This document shows, one piece after another, positions 7,659 to 22,000 of a stretch of DNA of 36,996 nt. The position numbers and the translations under genes are program-made. Within the stretch, counting starts at the first letter, position 1, and each line of letters starts with the position of its first letter. The stretch spans positions 1 to 36,996 of the forward strand of contig JAUCBJ010008589.1 in assembly GCA_032718475.1 (NCBI GenBank), given 5' to 3'. This stretch comes from Nemertoderma westbladi (Eukaryota > Xenacoelomorpha > Nemertodermatida > Nemertodermatidae). The notes under the pieces were generated by a model, which was given only the letters and a program-made list of their open reading frames with translations, was not told the origin of the DNA and ran no database searches.

Positions 7659-10600
7659 TAATTGAACCCATTCCGGTACTCACCTAATTGAACCCATTCC
7701 GGTACTCACCTAATTGAACCCATTCCGGTACTCACCTAATTGAACCCATTCCGGTACTCACCTAATTGAACCCATTCCGGTACTCACCTAATTGAACCCA
7801 TTCCGGCACTCACATAATTGAACCCATTCCGGTACTCACCTAATTGAACCCATTCCGGTACTCACCTAATTGAACCCATTCCGGTACTCACCTAATTGAA
7901 CCCATTCCGGCACTCACATAATTGAACCCATTCCGGTACTCACCTAATTGAACCCATTCCGGTACTCACCTAATTGAACCCATTCCGGTACTCACCTAAT
8001 TGAACCCATTCCGGCACTCACCTAATTGAACCCATTCCGGTACTCACCTAATTGAACCCATTCCGGTACTCACCTAATTGAACCCATTCCGGTACTCACC
8101 TAATTGAACCCATTCCGGCACTCACCTAATTGAACCCAATCAGGTACTCACGTAATTGAACCCATTCCGGTACTCACCTAATTGAACCCATTCCGGTACT
8201 CACCTATTTGAACCCAATCCGGTACTCACCTATTTGAAACCAATCCGGTACTCACCTAATTGAACCCATTCCGGTACTCACCTAATTGAACCCATTCCGG
8301 TACTCACCTAATTGAACCCATTCCGGTACTCACCTAATTGAACCCATTCCGGTACTCACCTATTTGAACCCAATCCGGTACTCACCTAATTGAACCCATT
8401 CCGGTACTCACCTAATTGAACCCATTCCGGTTCTCACCTAATTGAACCCATTCCGGCACTCACCTAATTGAACCCATTCCGGTACTCACATAATTGAACC
8501 CATTCCGGTACTCACCTATTTGAACCCAATCCGATACTCACCTATTTGAACCCATTCCGGTACTCACCTAATTGAACCCATTCCGGTACTCACCTAATTG
8601 AACCCATTCCGGTACTCACCTATTTGAACCCATTCCGGTACTCACCTAATTGAACCCATTCCGGTACTCACCTAATTGAACCCATTCCGGTACTCACCTA
8701 TTTGAACCCATTCCGGTACTCACCTAATTGAACCCATTCCGGTACTCACCTATTTGAACCCATTCCGGTACTCACCTAATTGAACCCATCCCGGTACTCA
8801 CCTAATTGAACCCAATCCGGTACTGACCTAATTGAACCCATTCCGGTACTCACATAATTGAACCCATTCCGGTACTCACCTAATTGAACCCATTCCGGTA
8901 CTCACCTAATTGAACCCATTCCGGCACTCACATAATTTAAAAAATTCCGGTACTCACCTAATTGAACCCATTCCGGCACTCACCTAATTAAACCCAATCA
9001 GGTACTCACGTAATTGAACCCATTCCGGTACTCACCTAATTGAACCCATTCCGGTACTCACCTATTTGAACCCAATCCGGTACTCACCTATTTGAAACCA
9101 ATCCGGTACTCACCTAATTGAACCCATTCCGGTACTCACCTAATTGAACCCATTCCGGTACTCACCTAATTGAACCCATTCCGGTACTCACCTAATTGAA
9201 CCCATTCCGGTACTCACCTATTTGAACCCAATCCGGTACTCACCTAATTGAACCCATTCCGGTACTCACCTAATTGAACCCATTCCGGTACTCACCTAAT
9301 TGAACCCATTCCGGCACTCACCTAATTTAAAAAATTCCGGTACTCACCTAATTGAACCCATTCCGGCACTCACCTAATTGAACCCAATCCGGTACTCACC
9401 TAATTGAACCCATTCCGGTACTCACCTAATTGAACCCATTCCGGTACTCACCTAATTGAAGCCATTCCGGTACTCACCTAATTGAACCCATTCCGGTACT
9501 CACATAATTGAACCCATTCCGGTACTCACCTAATTGAAGCCATTCCGGTACTCACCTAATTGAAGCCATTCCGGTACTCACCTAATTGAACCCATTCCGT
9601 GACTCACCTAATTGAACCCATTCCGGTACTCACCTAATTGAACCCATTCCGGTACTCACCTAATTGAAGCCATTCCGGTACTCACCTAATTGAACCCATT
9701 CCGGTACTCACATAATTGAACCCATTCCGGTACTCACCTAATTGAACCCATTCCGGTACTCACCTAATTGAATCCATTCCGGTACTCACCTAATTGAACC
9801 CATTCCGGCACTCACCTAATTGAACCCATTCCGGTACTCACCTAATTGAACCCATTCCGGTACTCACCTAATTGAATCCATTCCGGCACTCACCTAATTG
9901 AACCCATTACGGTACTCACCTAATTCAATCCATTCCGGTACTCACCTAATTGAACCCATTCCGGTACTCACCTAATTGAACCCATTCCGGTACTCACCTA
10001 ATTGAACCCATTCCGGTACTCACCTAATTGAACCCATTCCGGTAGTCACCTAATTGAACCCATTCCGGTACTCACCTAATTGAACCCATTCCGGTACTCA
10101 TCTAATTGAACCCATTCCGGCACTCACCTAATTGAACCCATTCCGGTACTCACATAATTGAACCCATTCCGGTACTCACCTAATTGAACCCATTCCGGTA
10201 CTCACCTAATTGAAGCCATTCCGGTACTCACCTAATTGAACCCATTCCGGTACTCACCTAATTGAAGCCATTCCGGTACTCACATAATTGAACCCATTCC
10301 GGTACTCACCTAATTGAAGCCATTCCGGTACTTACCTAATTGAAGCCATTCCGGTACTCACCTAATTGAACACATTCCGGTACTCACCTAATTGAACCCA
10401 TTCCGGCACTCACCTAATTGAACCCATTCCGGTACTCACATAATTGAACCCATTCCGGTACTCACCTAATTGAACCCATTCCGGTAGTCACCTAATTGAA
10501 CCCATTCCGGTACTCACCTAATTGAACCCATTCCGGTACTCATCTAATTGAACCCATTCCGGCACTCACCTAATTGAACCCATTCCGGTACTCACATAAT

Positions 10601-12838
10601 TGAACCCATTCCGGTACTCACCTAATTGAACCCATTCCGGTACTCACCTAATTGAAGCCATTCCGGTACTCACCTAATTGAACCCATTCCGGTACTCACC
10701 TAATTGAAGCCATTCCGGTACTCACATAATTGAACCCATTCCGGTACTCACCTAATTGAAGCCATTCCGGTACTTACCTAATTGAAGCCATTCCGGTACT
10801 CACCTAATTGAACACATTCCGGTACTCACCTAATTGAACCCATTCCGGTACTCACCTAATTGAAGCCATTCCGGTACTCACCTAATTGAACCCATTCCGT
10901 GACTCACCTAATTGAACCCATTCCGGTACTCACCTAATTGAACCCATTCCGGTACTCACCTAATTGAAGCCATTCCGGTACTCACCTAATTGAACCCATT
11001 CCGGTACTCACATAATTGAACCCATTCCGGTACTCACCTAATTGAACCCATTCCGGTACTCACCTAATTGAATCCATTCCGGTACTCACCTAATTGAACC
11101 CATTCCGGCACTCACCTAATTGAACCCATTCCGGTACTCACCTAATTGAACCCATTCCGGTACTCACCTAATTGAATCCATTCCGGCACTCACCTAATTG
11201 AACCCATTACGGTACTCACCTAATTCAATCCATTCCGGTACTCACCTAATTGAACCCATTCCGGTACTCACCTAATTGAACCCATTCCGGTACTCACCTA
11301 ATTGAACCCATTCCGGTACTCACCTAATTGAACCCATTCCGGTAGTCACCTAATTGAACCCATTCCGGTACTCACCTAATTGAACCCATTCCGGTACTCA
11401 TCTAATTGAACCCATTCCGGCACTCACCTAATTGAACCCATTCCGGTACTCACATAATTGAACCCATTCCGGTACTCACCTAATTGAACCCATTCCGGTA
11501 CTCACCTAATTGAAGCCATTCCGGTACTCACCTAATTGAACCCATTCCGGTACTCACCTAATTGAAGCCATTCCGGTACTCACATAATTGAACCCATTCC
11601 GGTACTCACCTAATTGAAGCCATTCCGGTACTTACCTAATTGAAGCCATTCCGGTACTCACCTAATTGAACACATTCCGGTACTCACCTAATTGAACCCA
11701 TTCCGGCACTCACCTAATTGAACCCATTCCGGTACTCACCTATTTGAAGCCAATCCGGTACTCACCTAATTGAACCCATTCCGGTACTCACCTAATTGAA
11801 CCCATTCCGGTACTCACCTAATTGAACCCATTCCGGTACTCACCTAATTGAACCCATTCCGGTACTCACCTAATTGAACCCATTCCGGTACTCACCTAAT
11901 TGAACCCATTCCGGTACTCACCTAATTGAACCCATTCCGGTACTCACCTAATTGAACCCATTACGGTACTCACCTAATTGAACCCATTCCGGTACTCACC
12001 TAATTGAAGCCATTCCGGTACTCACCTAATTGAACCCATTCCGGTACTCACCTAATTGAACCCATTCCGGTACTCACCTAATTGAAGCCATACCGGTACT
12101 CACCTAATTGAACCCATTCCGGCACTCACCTAATTGAACCCATTCCGATACTCACATAGTTGAACCCATTCCGGTACTCACCTAATTGAACCCATTCCGG
12201 TACTCACCTAATTGAACCCATTCCGGTACTCACCTAATTGAACCCATTCCGGCACTCACCTAATTGAACCCATTCCGGTACTCACATAATTGAACCCATT
12301 CCGGTACTCACCTAATTGAACCCATTCCGGCACTCACCTAATTGAACCCATTCCGGCACTCACCTAATTGAACCCATTCCGGTACTCACCTAATTGAAAC
12401 CATTCCGGTACTCACCTAATTGAACCCAATCCGGTACTCACCTAATTGAACCCATTCCGGTACTCACCTAATTGAACCCATTCCGGTTCTCACCTAATTG
12501 AACCCATTCCGGTACTCACCTAATTGAAGCCATTCCGGTACTCACCTAATTGAACCCATTCCGGTACTCACCTAATTGAACCCATTCCGGTACTCAGCTA
12601 ATTGAACCCATTCCGGTTCTCACCTAATTGAACCCATTCCGGTACTCACCTAATTGAACCCATTCCGGTTCTCACCTAATTGAACCCATTCCGGTACTCA
12701 CCTAATTGAACCCATTCCGGTTCTCACCTAACTGAACCCATTCCGGTACTCACCTAATTGAAGCCATTCCGGTACTCACCTAATTGAACCCATTCCGGTA
12801 CTCACCTAATTGAACCCATTCCGGTACTCACCTAATTG
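7655..12838. repeat. 26-bp satellite array (about 200 units)
   Basis: The tandem unit reads CTAATTGAACCC-ATTCCGGTACTCAC, 26 bp, over about 5.2 kb with few length changes. Recurrent variants (CATAATTG, TATTTGAA, GAAGCC, CCGGCACT, GGTAGTC, CTTACC) mark longer duplicated blocks. Markers recur at spacings of 390, 442, 858 and 1300 bp, which are 15, 17, 33 and 50 units. There is no spacer diversity and no reading frame of interest. Confidence 0.97.
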
Positions 12839-13131
12839 GCGTTGTTTTATAGAACCAGATTGAAGGCTGCTTCTCGGTGATTTTGTTTTTGTCCTCGATT
12901 TAACGGAATTGGTCCCTGGGTGACACGAAATATAATATCAGATTATGGAATTTGTCAATGTAATGCGAAGGCCGAAGACAAATAAATAATTTAATAGATT
13001 ATACATCTGTAGGTTTATTTTCTATACTTTGCAGATAGGGGGGGGGGGGGGGGGGGAGGGTCTCTAGATGCAATCAAAATGCATCCCTCTTCAGCTGAAA
13101 GCCGAGGTAAATAACAGCTGATTTAGAGTAA
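12839..13131. other. Short unique spacer between two satellites, with a G19 run
   Basis: This is non-repetitive sequence containing an uninterrupted run of 19 G (13038-13056). I see no gene. On the minus strand an AATAAA-like polyadenylation motif lies near 13015, but nothing ties it to the upstream minus-strand gene. Confidence 0.6.
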
Positions 13132-15905
13132 GCTAAGTATTTACTACTGCTAAGTATTTACTACTGCTAAGTATTTACTACTGCTAAGTATTTACTACTG
13201 CTAAGTATTTACTACTGCTAAGTATTTACTACTGCTAAGTATTCACTACTGCTTTAAGTATTTACTACTGCTAAGTATTTACTACTGCTAAGTATTTACT
13301 ACTGCTAAGTATTTACTACTGCTTTAAGTATTTACTACTGCTAAGTATTTACAACTGCTAAGTATTTACTACTGCTTTAAGTATTTACTACTGCTTTAAG
13401 TATTTACTACTGCTAAGTATTTACTACTGCTAAGTATTTACTACTGCTAAGTATTTACTACTGCTAAGTATTTACTACTGCTTTAAGTATTTACTACTGC
13501 TAAGTATTTACTACTGCTAAGTATTTACTGCTGCTTTAAGTATTTACTACTGCTGAGTATTTACAACTGCTAAGTATTTACTACTGCTTTAAGTATTTAC
13601 TACTGCTAAGTATTTACAACTGCTAAGTATTTACTACTGCTTTAAGTATTTACTACTGCTTTAAGTATTTACTACTGCTAAGTATTTACTACTGCTAAGT
13701 ATTTACTACTGCTAAGTATTTACTACTGCTAAGTATTTACTACTGCTTTAAGTATTTACTACTGCTAAGTATTTACTACTGCTAAGTATTTACTACTGCT
13801 AAGTATTTACTACTGCTAAGTATTTACTACTGCTAAGTATTTCCTACTGCTAAGTATTTACTACTGCTAAGTATTTACTACTGCTAAGTATTTACTACTG
13901 CTTTAAGTATTTACTACTGCTAAGTATTTACTACTGCTTTAAGTATTTACTACTGCTAAGTATTTACTACTGCTAAGTATTTACTACTGCTAAGTATTTA
14001 CTACTGCTAAGTATTTACTACTGCTAAGTATTTCCTACTGCTAAGTATTTACTACTGCTAAGTATTTACTACTGCTAAGTATTTACTACTGCTAAGTATT
14101 TACTACTGCTAAGTATTTACTACTGCTAAGTATTTACTACTGCTAAGTATTTACTACTGCTAAGTATTTACTACTGCTAAGTATTTACTACTGCTAAGTA
14201 TTTACTACTGCTAAGTATTTACTACTGCTTTAAGTATTTACTACTGCTAAGTATTTACTACTGCTAAGTATTTACTACTGCTAAGTATTTACTACTGCTA
14301 AGTATTTCCTACTGCTAAGTATTTACTACTGCTAAGTATTTACTACTGCTAAGTATTTAATACTGCTTTAAGTATTTACTACTGCTAAGTATTTACTACT
14401 GCTAAGTATTTACTACTGCTAAGTATTTACTACTGCTAAGTATTTACTACTGCTAAGTATTTACTACTGCTAAGTATTTACTACTGCTTTAAGTATTTAC
14501 TACTGCTAAGTATTTACTACTGCTAAGTATTTACTACTGCTTTAAGTATTTACTACTGCTAAGTATTTACAACTGCTAAGTATTTACTACTGCTAAGTAT
14601 TTACAACTGCTAAGTATTTACTACTGCTAAGTATTTACTACTGCTAAGTATTTACTACTGCTAAGTATTTACTACTGCTTTAAGTATTTACTACTGCTAA
14701 GTATTTACTACTGCTAAGTATTTACTGCTGCTTTAAGTATTTACTACTGCTGAGTATTTACAACTGCTAAGTATTTACTACTGCTTTAAGTATTTACTAC
14801 TGCTAAGTATTTACAACTGCTAAGTATTTACTACTGCTTTAAGTATTTACTACTGCTTTAAGTATTTACTACTGCTAAGTATTTACTACTGCTAAGTATT
14901 TACTACTGCTAAGTATTTACTACTGCTAAGTATTTACTACTGCTTTAAGTATTTACTACTGCTAAGTATTTACTACTGCTAAGTATTTACTACTGCTAAG
15001 TATTTACTACTGCTAAGTATTTACTACTGCTAAGTATTTCCTACTGCTAAGTATTTACTACTGCTAAGTATTTACTACTGCTAAGTATTTACTACTGCTT
15101 TAAGTATTTACTACTGCTAAGTATTTACTACTGCTTTAAGTATTTACTACTGCTAAGTATTTACTACTGCTAAGTATTTACTACTGCTAAGTATTTACTA
15201 CTGCTAAGTATTTACTACTGCTAAGTATTTCCTACTGCTAAGTATTTACTACTGCTAAGTATTTACTACTGCTAAGTATTTACTACTGCTAAGTATTTAC
15301 TACTGCTAAGTATTTACTACTGCTAAGTATTTACTACTGCTAAGTATTTACTACTGCTAAGTATTTACTACTGCTAAGTATTTACTACTGCTAAGTATTT
15401 ACTACTGCTAAGTATTTACTACTGCTTTAAGTATTTACTACTGCTAAGTATTTACTACTGCTAAGTATTTACTACTGCTAAGTATTTACTACTGCTAAGT
15501 ATTTCCTACTGCTAAGTATTTACTACTGCTAAGTATTTACTACTGCTAAGTATTTAATACTGCTTTAAGTATTTACTACTGCTAAGTATTTACTACTGCT
15601 AAGTATTTACTACTGCTAAGTATTTACTACTGCTAAGTATTTACTACTGCTAAGTATTTACTACTGCTAAGTATTTACTACTGCTTTAAGTATTTACTAC
15701 TGCTAAGTATTTACTACTGCTAAGTATTTACTACTGCTAAGTATTTACTACTGCTAAGTATTTACTACTGCTTTAAGTATTTACTACTGCTAAGTATTTA
15801 CTACTGCTAAGTATTTACTACTGCTAAGTATTTACTACTGCTAAGTATTTACTACTACTAAGTATTTACTACTGCTAAGTATTTACTACTGCTAAGTATT
15901 TACTA
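13132..15905. repeat. 17/19-bp satellite array
   Basis: The unit is TAAGTATTTACTACTGC (17 bp) with a frequent 19-bp variant that starts TTTAAG. There are about 160 units. Rare variants recur 1197 bp apart: TTTCCTAC at about 13841, 14032 and 14306, then 15038, 15229 and 15503; TTTAATAC and GCTGAG show the same shift. About half of the array is therefore a recent duplicate of the other half. Confidence 0.97.
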
Positions 15906-15934
15906 CCGTACTGCTATGGTATTTAATTAATCAA

Positions 15935-16095
15935 CTAACCACTGGATCCCTTTCTCGAAGTGACTCCGGAAGATTTACGACTATTCGTTCCGGTACGCCG
16001 TCCGTCTTCTCGGCTATCCAATACTCGTTTATTGACAGGTGTACCTGTCCGCCTCCCGGAACCAACTTCGCTTGCTTTCCCCTCTTCTGGAGTTC
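15935..16095 (-). CDS. TRIM-PARP terminal exon (reading frame uncertain)
   Basis: The acceptor TATATAG ends at 16096. Direct phase-1 splicing gives a basic Gly/Ser-rich tail of 52 residues that stops at TAG (15937-15935). The other open frame, running to TGA at 15933-15931, encodes INEYWIAEKTDGVPERIVV, which looks like the conserved PARP C-terminal strands with the catalytic Glu in NEY. A weak acceptor at GCAAG (exon from 16070) would restore that frame in phase. An indel or sequencing error is equally possible. Confidence 0.6.
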
Positions 16096-19000
16096 CTATA
16101 TAATTTACATGATATCACATAATTAATATACATTAAGTATATAACGCATATTATATAAGATACAAAAATAAATGATATCAATTTTAGTTGAGGTTAAAAA
16201 AAATCATCAATAATTGTTGCTTTATTTACTAATTATGTAGCTATTGACTTAGCACTTAATATTTTTGGGATTGATTAAGTTTGTAGACAACGTGGCATAT
16301 TTACCTGCATCTAATTGACTAGCGACACTGAATATCCGACAGACGTAAACGGCCCACCATTCCTCGTCTACTGATTGATCCGTGGAGCTCCAGACGAATC
16401 GAATACCCGACTCACCGTTAAAAGCTGTAAACAAATAAAGGATTTTGAAACATTTTTCAAAAACTTTTGATATTTAATTAATGATTAATTTACGCAGCAT
16501 TAAACCTTCAAACTGTAAACAAACCGTCACAATGTAAAATTATAGTGGGCAGAAGTAGAGCCTATACTGCTCTATAGCAGTATTTCCTGTTGCACTCTTA
16601 CTGTATAGGACACCAGATATCTTGCTCGTAAATACAGTTATACACCCGGATGCTATGCAGGTTAAATGGCTTAGGACAAGATACAATGCTCAGACACTAA
16701 CGATGCATTTTACAACTCGGGTGTAACTCTCTACATTACGAAACCCAGCATCATTCTGCAGGCATAGCGGCTTCGACTAACTTGTTCCCAGCTTCGAGGA
16801 TGGTATACGATCAATGAGACCCATGAACCCATCCCTGTTAATGTCAGCAATGTGTTCCATCTTATAAGGAGTGTGAAACATGTAGTGTTCCTCAACCCCT
16901 CCCTCATCCGTGTGTGTTTCGTGTCGATGTTTCTGATACGATTTAAATAACTCGGGATTTTGAAGACGTTTAATCTGCATTAGAAATTAAGAAACAAATT
17001 AGTTTGTTGATAAAGATTTGTAAGAAAATCTGAATGTTTTCTTACAAATTGAGGTATTCTCAGGAGGTTATTCTAGGAAAAGTCGATACAGTGTAATTCC
17101 TAAAAAAACTGAGAAATTAAAAGGCGTTAAATGATATACTATGAGTAGTTACTAACAGTTACAATAGACGGTTGTTTGTCGTCATCGCAACGGTCTATAA
17201 ACAGTTGTTGAACTCTCTGGTACTCGAAAGTAGAGGAATCTACCATCTCCACCAACACAAAGTCTTGCGTTACAGATTGAGGTAGCCACCAGTTAGGAAC
17301 ACAAAGACCTGCCAAACAATAGTATCTATAAATGTGAGCAATAAATTTCCTACGAGAAACTCATTATGATACTAAGACTCTGTTTTAGGAGGGTCATCTA
17401 ATATTGGCTGATGAATTGTATTACAGAAACAACACAAACGTACAATCAACCAATTCCGCAACAGAATCGGTGTTGCTCCTACTGTACCGGCAAGTAACTA
17501 AATACCAACACAATCATTGAGATATCGGCTACAACAATGACCATAATGCTCATATAACGGACAATATATCGTACCTTCTAGACTTATTTGAACTTAATGT
17601 TTATATTTTGCAACACGGAGAACCACCCAGGTCTTACCTCGTTTAACATTATCGTCGTATTCCGACATTTTCGTATCTTTGCCGGTAGAGGGCGTTACAC
17701 TAACGTTGAGATCCTGATTGGCTACAAGAGGAACTTGTATATTAAACACCATCTCGGAAGGGACAACATTGGGAAACCTGAGTAAGAGCTTATAGGGGCC
17801 GACATCAGTGACCTAAAGTAGAATGCGCGTAAATATATTATCGTAATTATGGCGATATTAATAAATATTCAATTGTAATATAAATTGTTAATTATTATTA
17901 ACCGGTACTATAAGAAGACTCTTCAGTATATAATGAATGATGTTATAATAGATGTTAGGGATGTTACATGTACGCACCTGCATCACTATAGATCGCATAT
18001 AGAGGTATGTTTATCTAACCTTAACTTTCAGCTTAAAACTTCCATCATTGTTGACGCTGGTAACAACTTTAACATTTACACCGTCCCAGTCGACAATATC
18101 GACATTGGCGTCGGACATCCTTAACGGCCCCTTAGCCACGCCCACATCCAACACAAAGGCTTTATCTGCAACCGATCCTCGTAACGAACCCTGTAACGCA
18201 ACAAACTCTTTACAGATAAATATAGTAAACATTATATCCTTCTGATTAAGTCTACAGTATATTATATTCTACAGGTACTACTATTAATTCCACAATAATA
18301 ATAAAAGTTGACTAAGATAACTCACTTATCTACAAACCATTAACACTGTAATATATGAAATAAAATCTAACATTACAATATGTATTCTAAATTATCATTC
18401 CGTGATATACCGATTACATGACTTACCTTAATATATTAATATTCAAAATAAAGTCATAGAATAGACCTACATTTTTATGGCTACATAATACATTCCTCCG
18501 AATGTTATAATACACTAAAAGAATCGTTTTTAGCAGCAAATATTCCATTTTAATAACCAATATAAATTTCAGCCACGTTTATAACATTACTGATAAATTA
18601 ACAGTTTATTATCTGTTATACTGTTATAGCGTAACTAAATTTATATCAGTTATTAAAATGGAATATTTGCGGCAATAAACGATTCTTTAAGTATAAACAT
18701 TATGAAGTCATCCAAGGCAATAATTATATCAAAATCATATTACAAATTCATTTTACATATTTCAAATCCAAAACCACCAATTAATATATAAAATGGTTCA
18801 AATACAGAGGACTTTGAAATACGTGGTCTATTCATGTCCCCAATAACCAGTAAATAAAATATACAAATACCTTGACGACAACCAGCTTCGGGAAGGTAAA
18901 TTCAGCTGCATGTTCTTTTACATCCTTAGTTGTTTGTAGATATCCAATACATTCGTAGTTGATATCCTTGTTCTCCTTTCTAGTTGGCGACACTGGTCTT

Positions 19001-22000
19001 CTTAAAGCAGTCAGAATATCTTTACTTCCGCACAGCATGGCCGGGGTTTCTGGGTTGAGTGAGAGGGCGCACCTAACCAGACCTGCGGCGTATTCTAACG
19101 ACTCTATACTCGTTACTGTCTTACCCAACCCCTCGTTAAGAGACCGACTCTCCACTTCCATTAACTCATTTAAGCCTTGTAATGTCTGTTCCGCGCGGTT
19201 GTTCAATATTTCGTGCATCTGTTTGTATTCCCGAAGTACCAGACTTTGTATCGTTGCCGCCGCGCTTCTGTGATTGGTCAGCTCAAGTTCAGTGGATATT
19301 TTGTTGTTCTGATTGGTTTCCAGTTGATTGGTCACGTGAGAAAGAATCTCTTCGACTTGCGTTATATAAGTGTCATCAACATCAACAAGTTCCACTGGAG
19401 CGTGACCTAAAGGAAGAATAAAAATTCATGAATATGTAAATAATAACAGTAAATAAGAATAAAATTAGATTATGTTAGAACATTTTTTTGCGTTCAATAC
19501 CATTACGAAGATTTCGACCATGTAGTGACGACCATGTTGGCCAACTATTCCGTATTGAATTCCAACAGCGTACAATAGTGTCTAACTAATAAACCAGTAA
19601 ATAAGGAATAACCACCTAAATCCGCCGAGTGCTTGGACATTGTACATGCTGGACAAGCAATGACGTCACAAGTAGTACAAAGGAAAGCAAATTCGGCCCC
19701 GTGTATGTCGCAAACTCTCTTTCTCTTTTCGGCAACATCCTGTTAATAAATAAATTAACAACGATAATTATAGGCCTACAGTATGGAACTGAAGATTATT
19801 CGACGCTTTGTGCTACTGTAAAGGGATAATTGTACATACAGTATTCTGATTATAGAAAATATTACTTACGCACAGCCAGCATCCATCCCTATCTGTCCAC
19901 TCTCCAACCTTACCTGGACATCCATCCCTATCTGTCCACTCTCCAACCTTACCTGGACATCCATCCCTATCTGTCCACTCTCCAACCTTACCTGGACATC
20001 CATCCCTATCTGTCCACTCTCCAACCTTACCTGGACATCCATCCCTATCTGTCCACTCTCCAACCTTACCTGGACATCCATCCCTATCTGTCCACTCTCC
20101 AACCTTACCTGGACATCCATCCCTATCTGTCCACTCTCCAACCTTACCTGGACATCCATCCCTATCTGTCCACTCTCCAACCTTACCTGGGCATCCATCC
20201 CTATCTGTCCACTCTCCAACCTTACCTGGGCATCCATCTATCTGTCCACTCTCCAACCTTACCTGGGCATCCATCCATCTGTCCACTCTCCAACCTTACC
20301 TGGACATCCATCCCTATCTGTCCACTCTCCAACCTTACCTGGGCATCCATCCCTATCTGTCCACTCTCCAACCTTACCTGGACATCCATCCCTATCTGTC
20401 CACTCTCCAACCTTACCTGGGTATCCGTCCATATCTGTCCACTCTCTAACCTTACCTGGGCATCCGTCCATATCTCTCCACTCTCCGACCTGGGCATCCA
20501 TTCATCTGTCCACTCTCCAAACTTACCTGGGCATCCATCCCTATCTGACCACTCTCCAACCTTACCTGGGCATCCGTCCATATCTGTCCACTCTCCAACC
20601 TTACTTGGACATCCGTCCATATTTATCCACTCTCCAACCTTACCTGGGCATCCATCCATCTGTCAACTCTCCAACCATACCTGGGCATCCATCCATCTGT
20701 CCACTCTCCAACCATACCTGGACATCCATCCCTATCTGTCCACTCTCCAACCATACCTGGGCATCCATCCATCTGTCAACTCTCCAACCATACCTGGGCA
20801 TCCATCCATCTGTCAACTCTCCAACCTTACCTGGACATCCATCCCTATCTGTCCACTCTCCAACCTTACCTGGACATCCATCCCTATCTGTCCACTCTCC
20901 AACCTTACCTGGACATCCATCCCTATCTGTCCACTCTCCAACCTTACCTGGACATCCATCCCTATCTGTCCACTCTCCAACCTTACCTGGGCATCCATCC
21001 CTATCTGTCCACTCTCCAACCTTACCTGGGCATCCATCTATCTGTCCACTCTCCAACCTTACCTGGGCATCCATCCATCTGTCCACTCTCCAACCTTACC
21101 TGGACATCCATCCCTATCTGTCCACTCTCCAACCTTACCTGGGCATCCATCCCTATCTGTCCACTCTCCAACCTTACCTGGACATCCATCCCTATCTGTC
21201 CACTCTCCAACCTTACCTGGGTATCCGTCCATATCTGTCCACTCTCTAACCTTACCTGGGCATCCGTCCATATCTCTCCACTCTCCGACCTGGGCATCCA
21301 TTCATCTGTCCACTCTCCAAACTTACCTGGGCATCCATCCCTATCTGACCACTCTCCAACCTTACCTGGGCATCCGTCCATATCTGTCCACTCTCCAACC
21401 TTACTTGGACATCCGTCCATATTTATCCACTCTCCAACCTTACCTGGGCATCCATCCATCTGTCAACTCTCCAACCATACCTGGGCATCCATCCATCTGT
21501 CCACTCTCCAACCATACCTGGACATCCATCCCTATCTGTCCACTCTCCAACCATACCTGGGCATCCATCCATCTGTCAACTCTCCAACCATACCTGGGCA
21601 TCCATCCATCTGTCCACTCTCTAACCATACCTGGACATCCATCCCTATCTGTCCACTCTCCAACCTTACCTGGGCATCCATCCATCTGTCAACTCTCCAA
21701 CCATACCTGGGCATCCCTATCTGTCCACTCTCCAACCATACCTGGGCATCCATCCATCTGTCAACTCTCCAACCTTACCTGGGCATCCATCCCTATCTGT
21801 CCACTCTCCAACCATACCTTGGCATCCCTATCTGTCCACTCTCCAACCATACCTGGGCATCACTATCTGTCCACTCTCCAACCTTACCTGGGCATCCCTA
21901 TCTGTCCACTCTCCAACCATACCTGGACATCCCTATCTGTTCAATCTCCAACCATACCTGGGCATCCCTATCTGCCCACTCTCCAGCCTTACCTGGGCAT

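Noticed and set aside
7655-15905. Possible CRISPR-like arrays
   Set aside because: The units are contiguous with no unique spacers, and the context is eukaryotic; these are satellites.
18832-19395. Coiled-coil ORF as a complete single-exon gene
   Set aside because: It has consensus splice sites at both ends and its apparent start is an in-frame GTG within an exon that continues the B-box 2 coding sequence.
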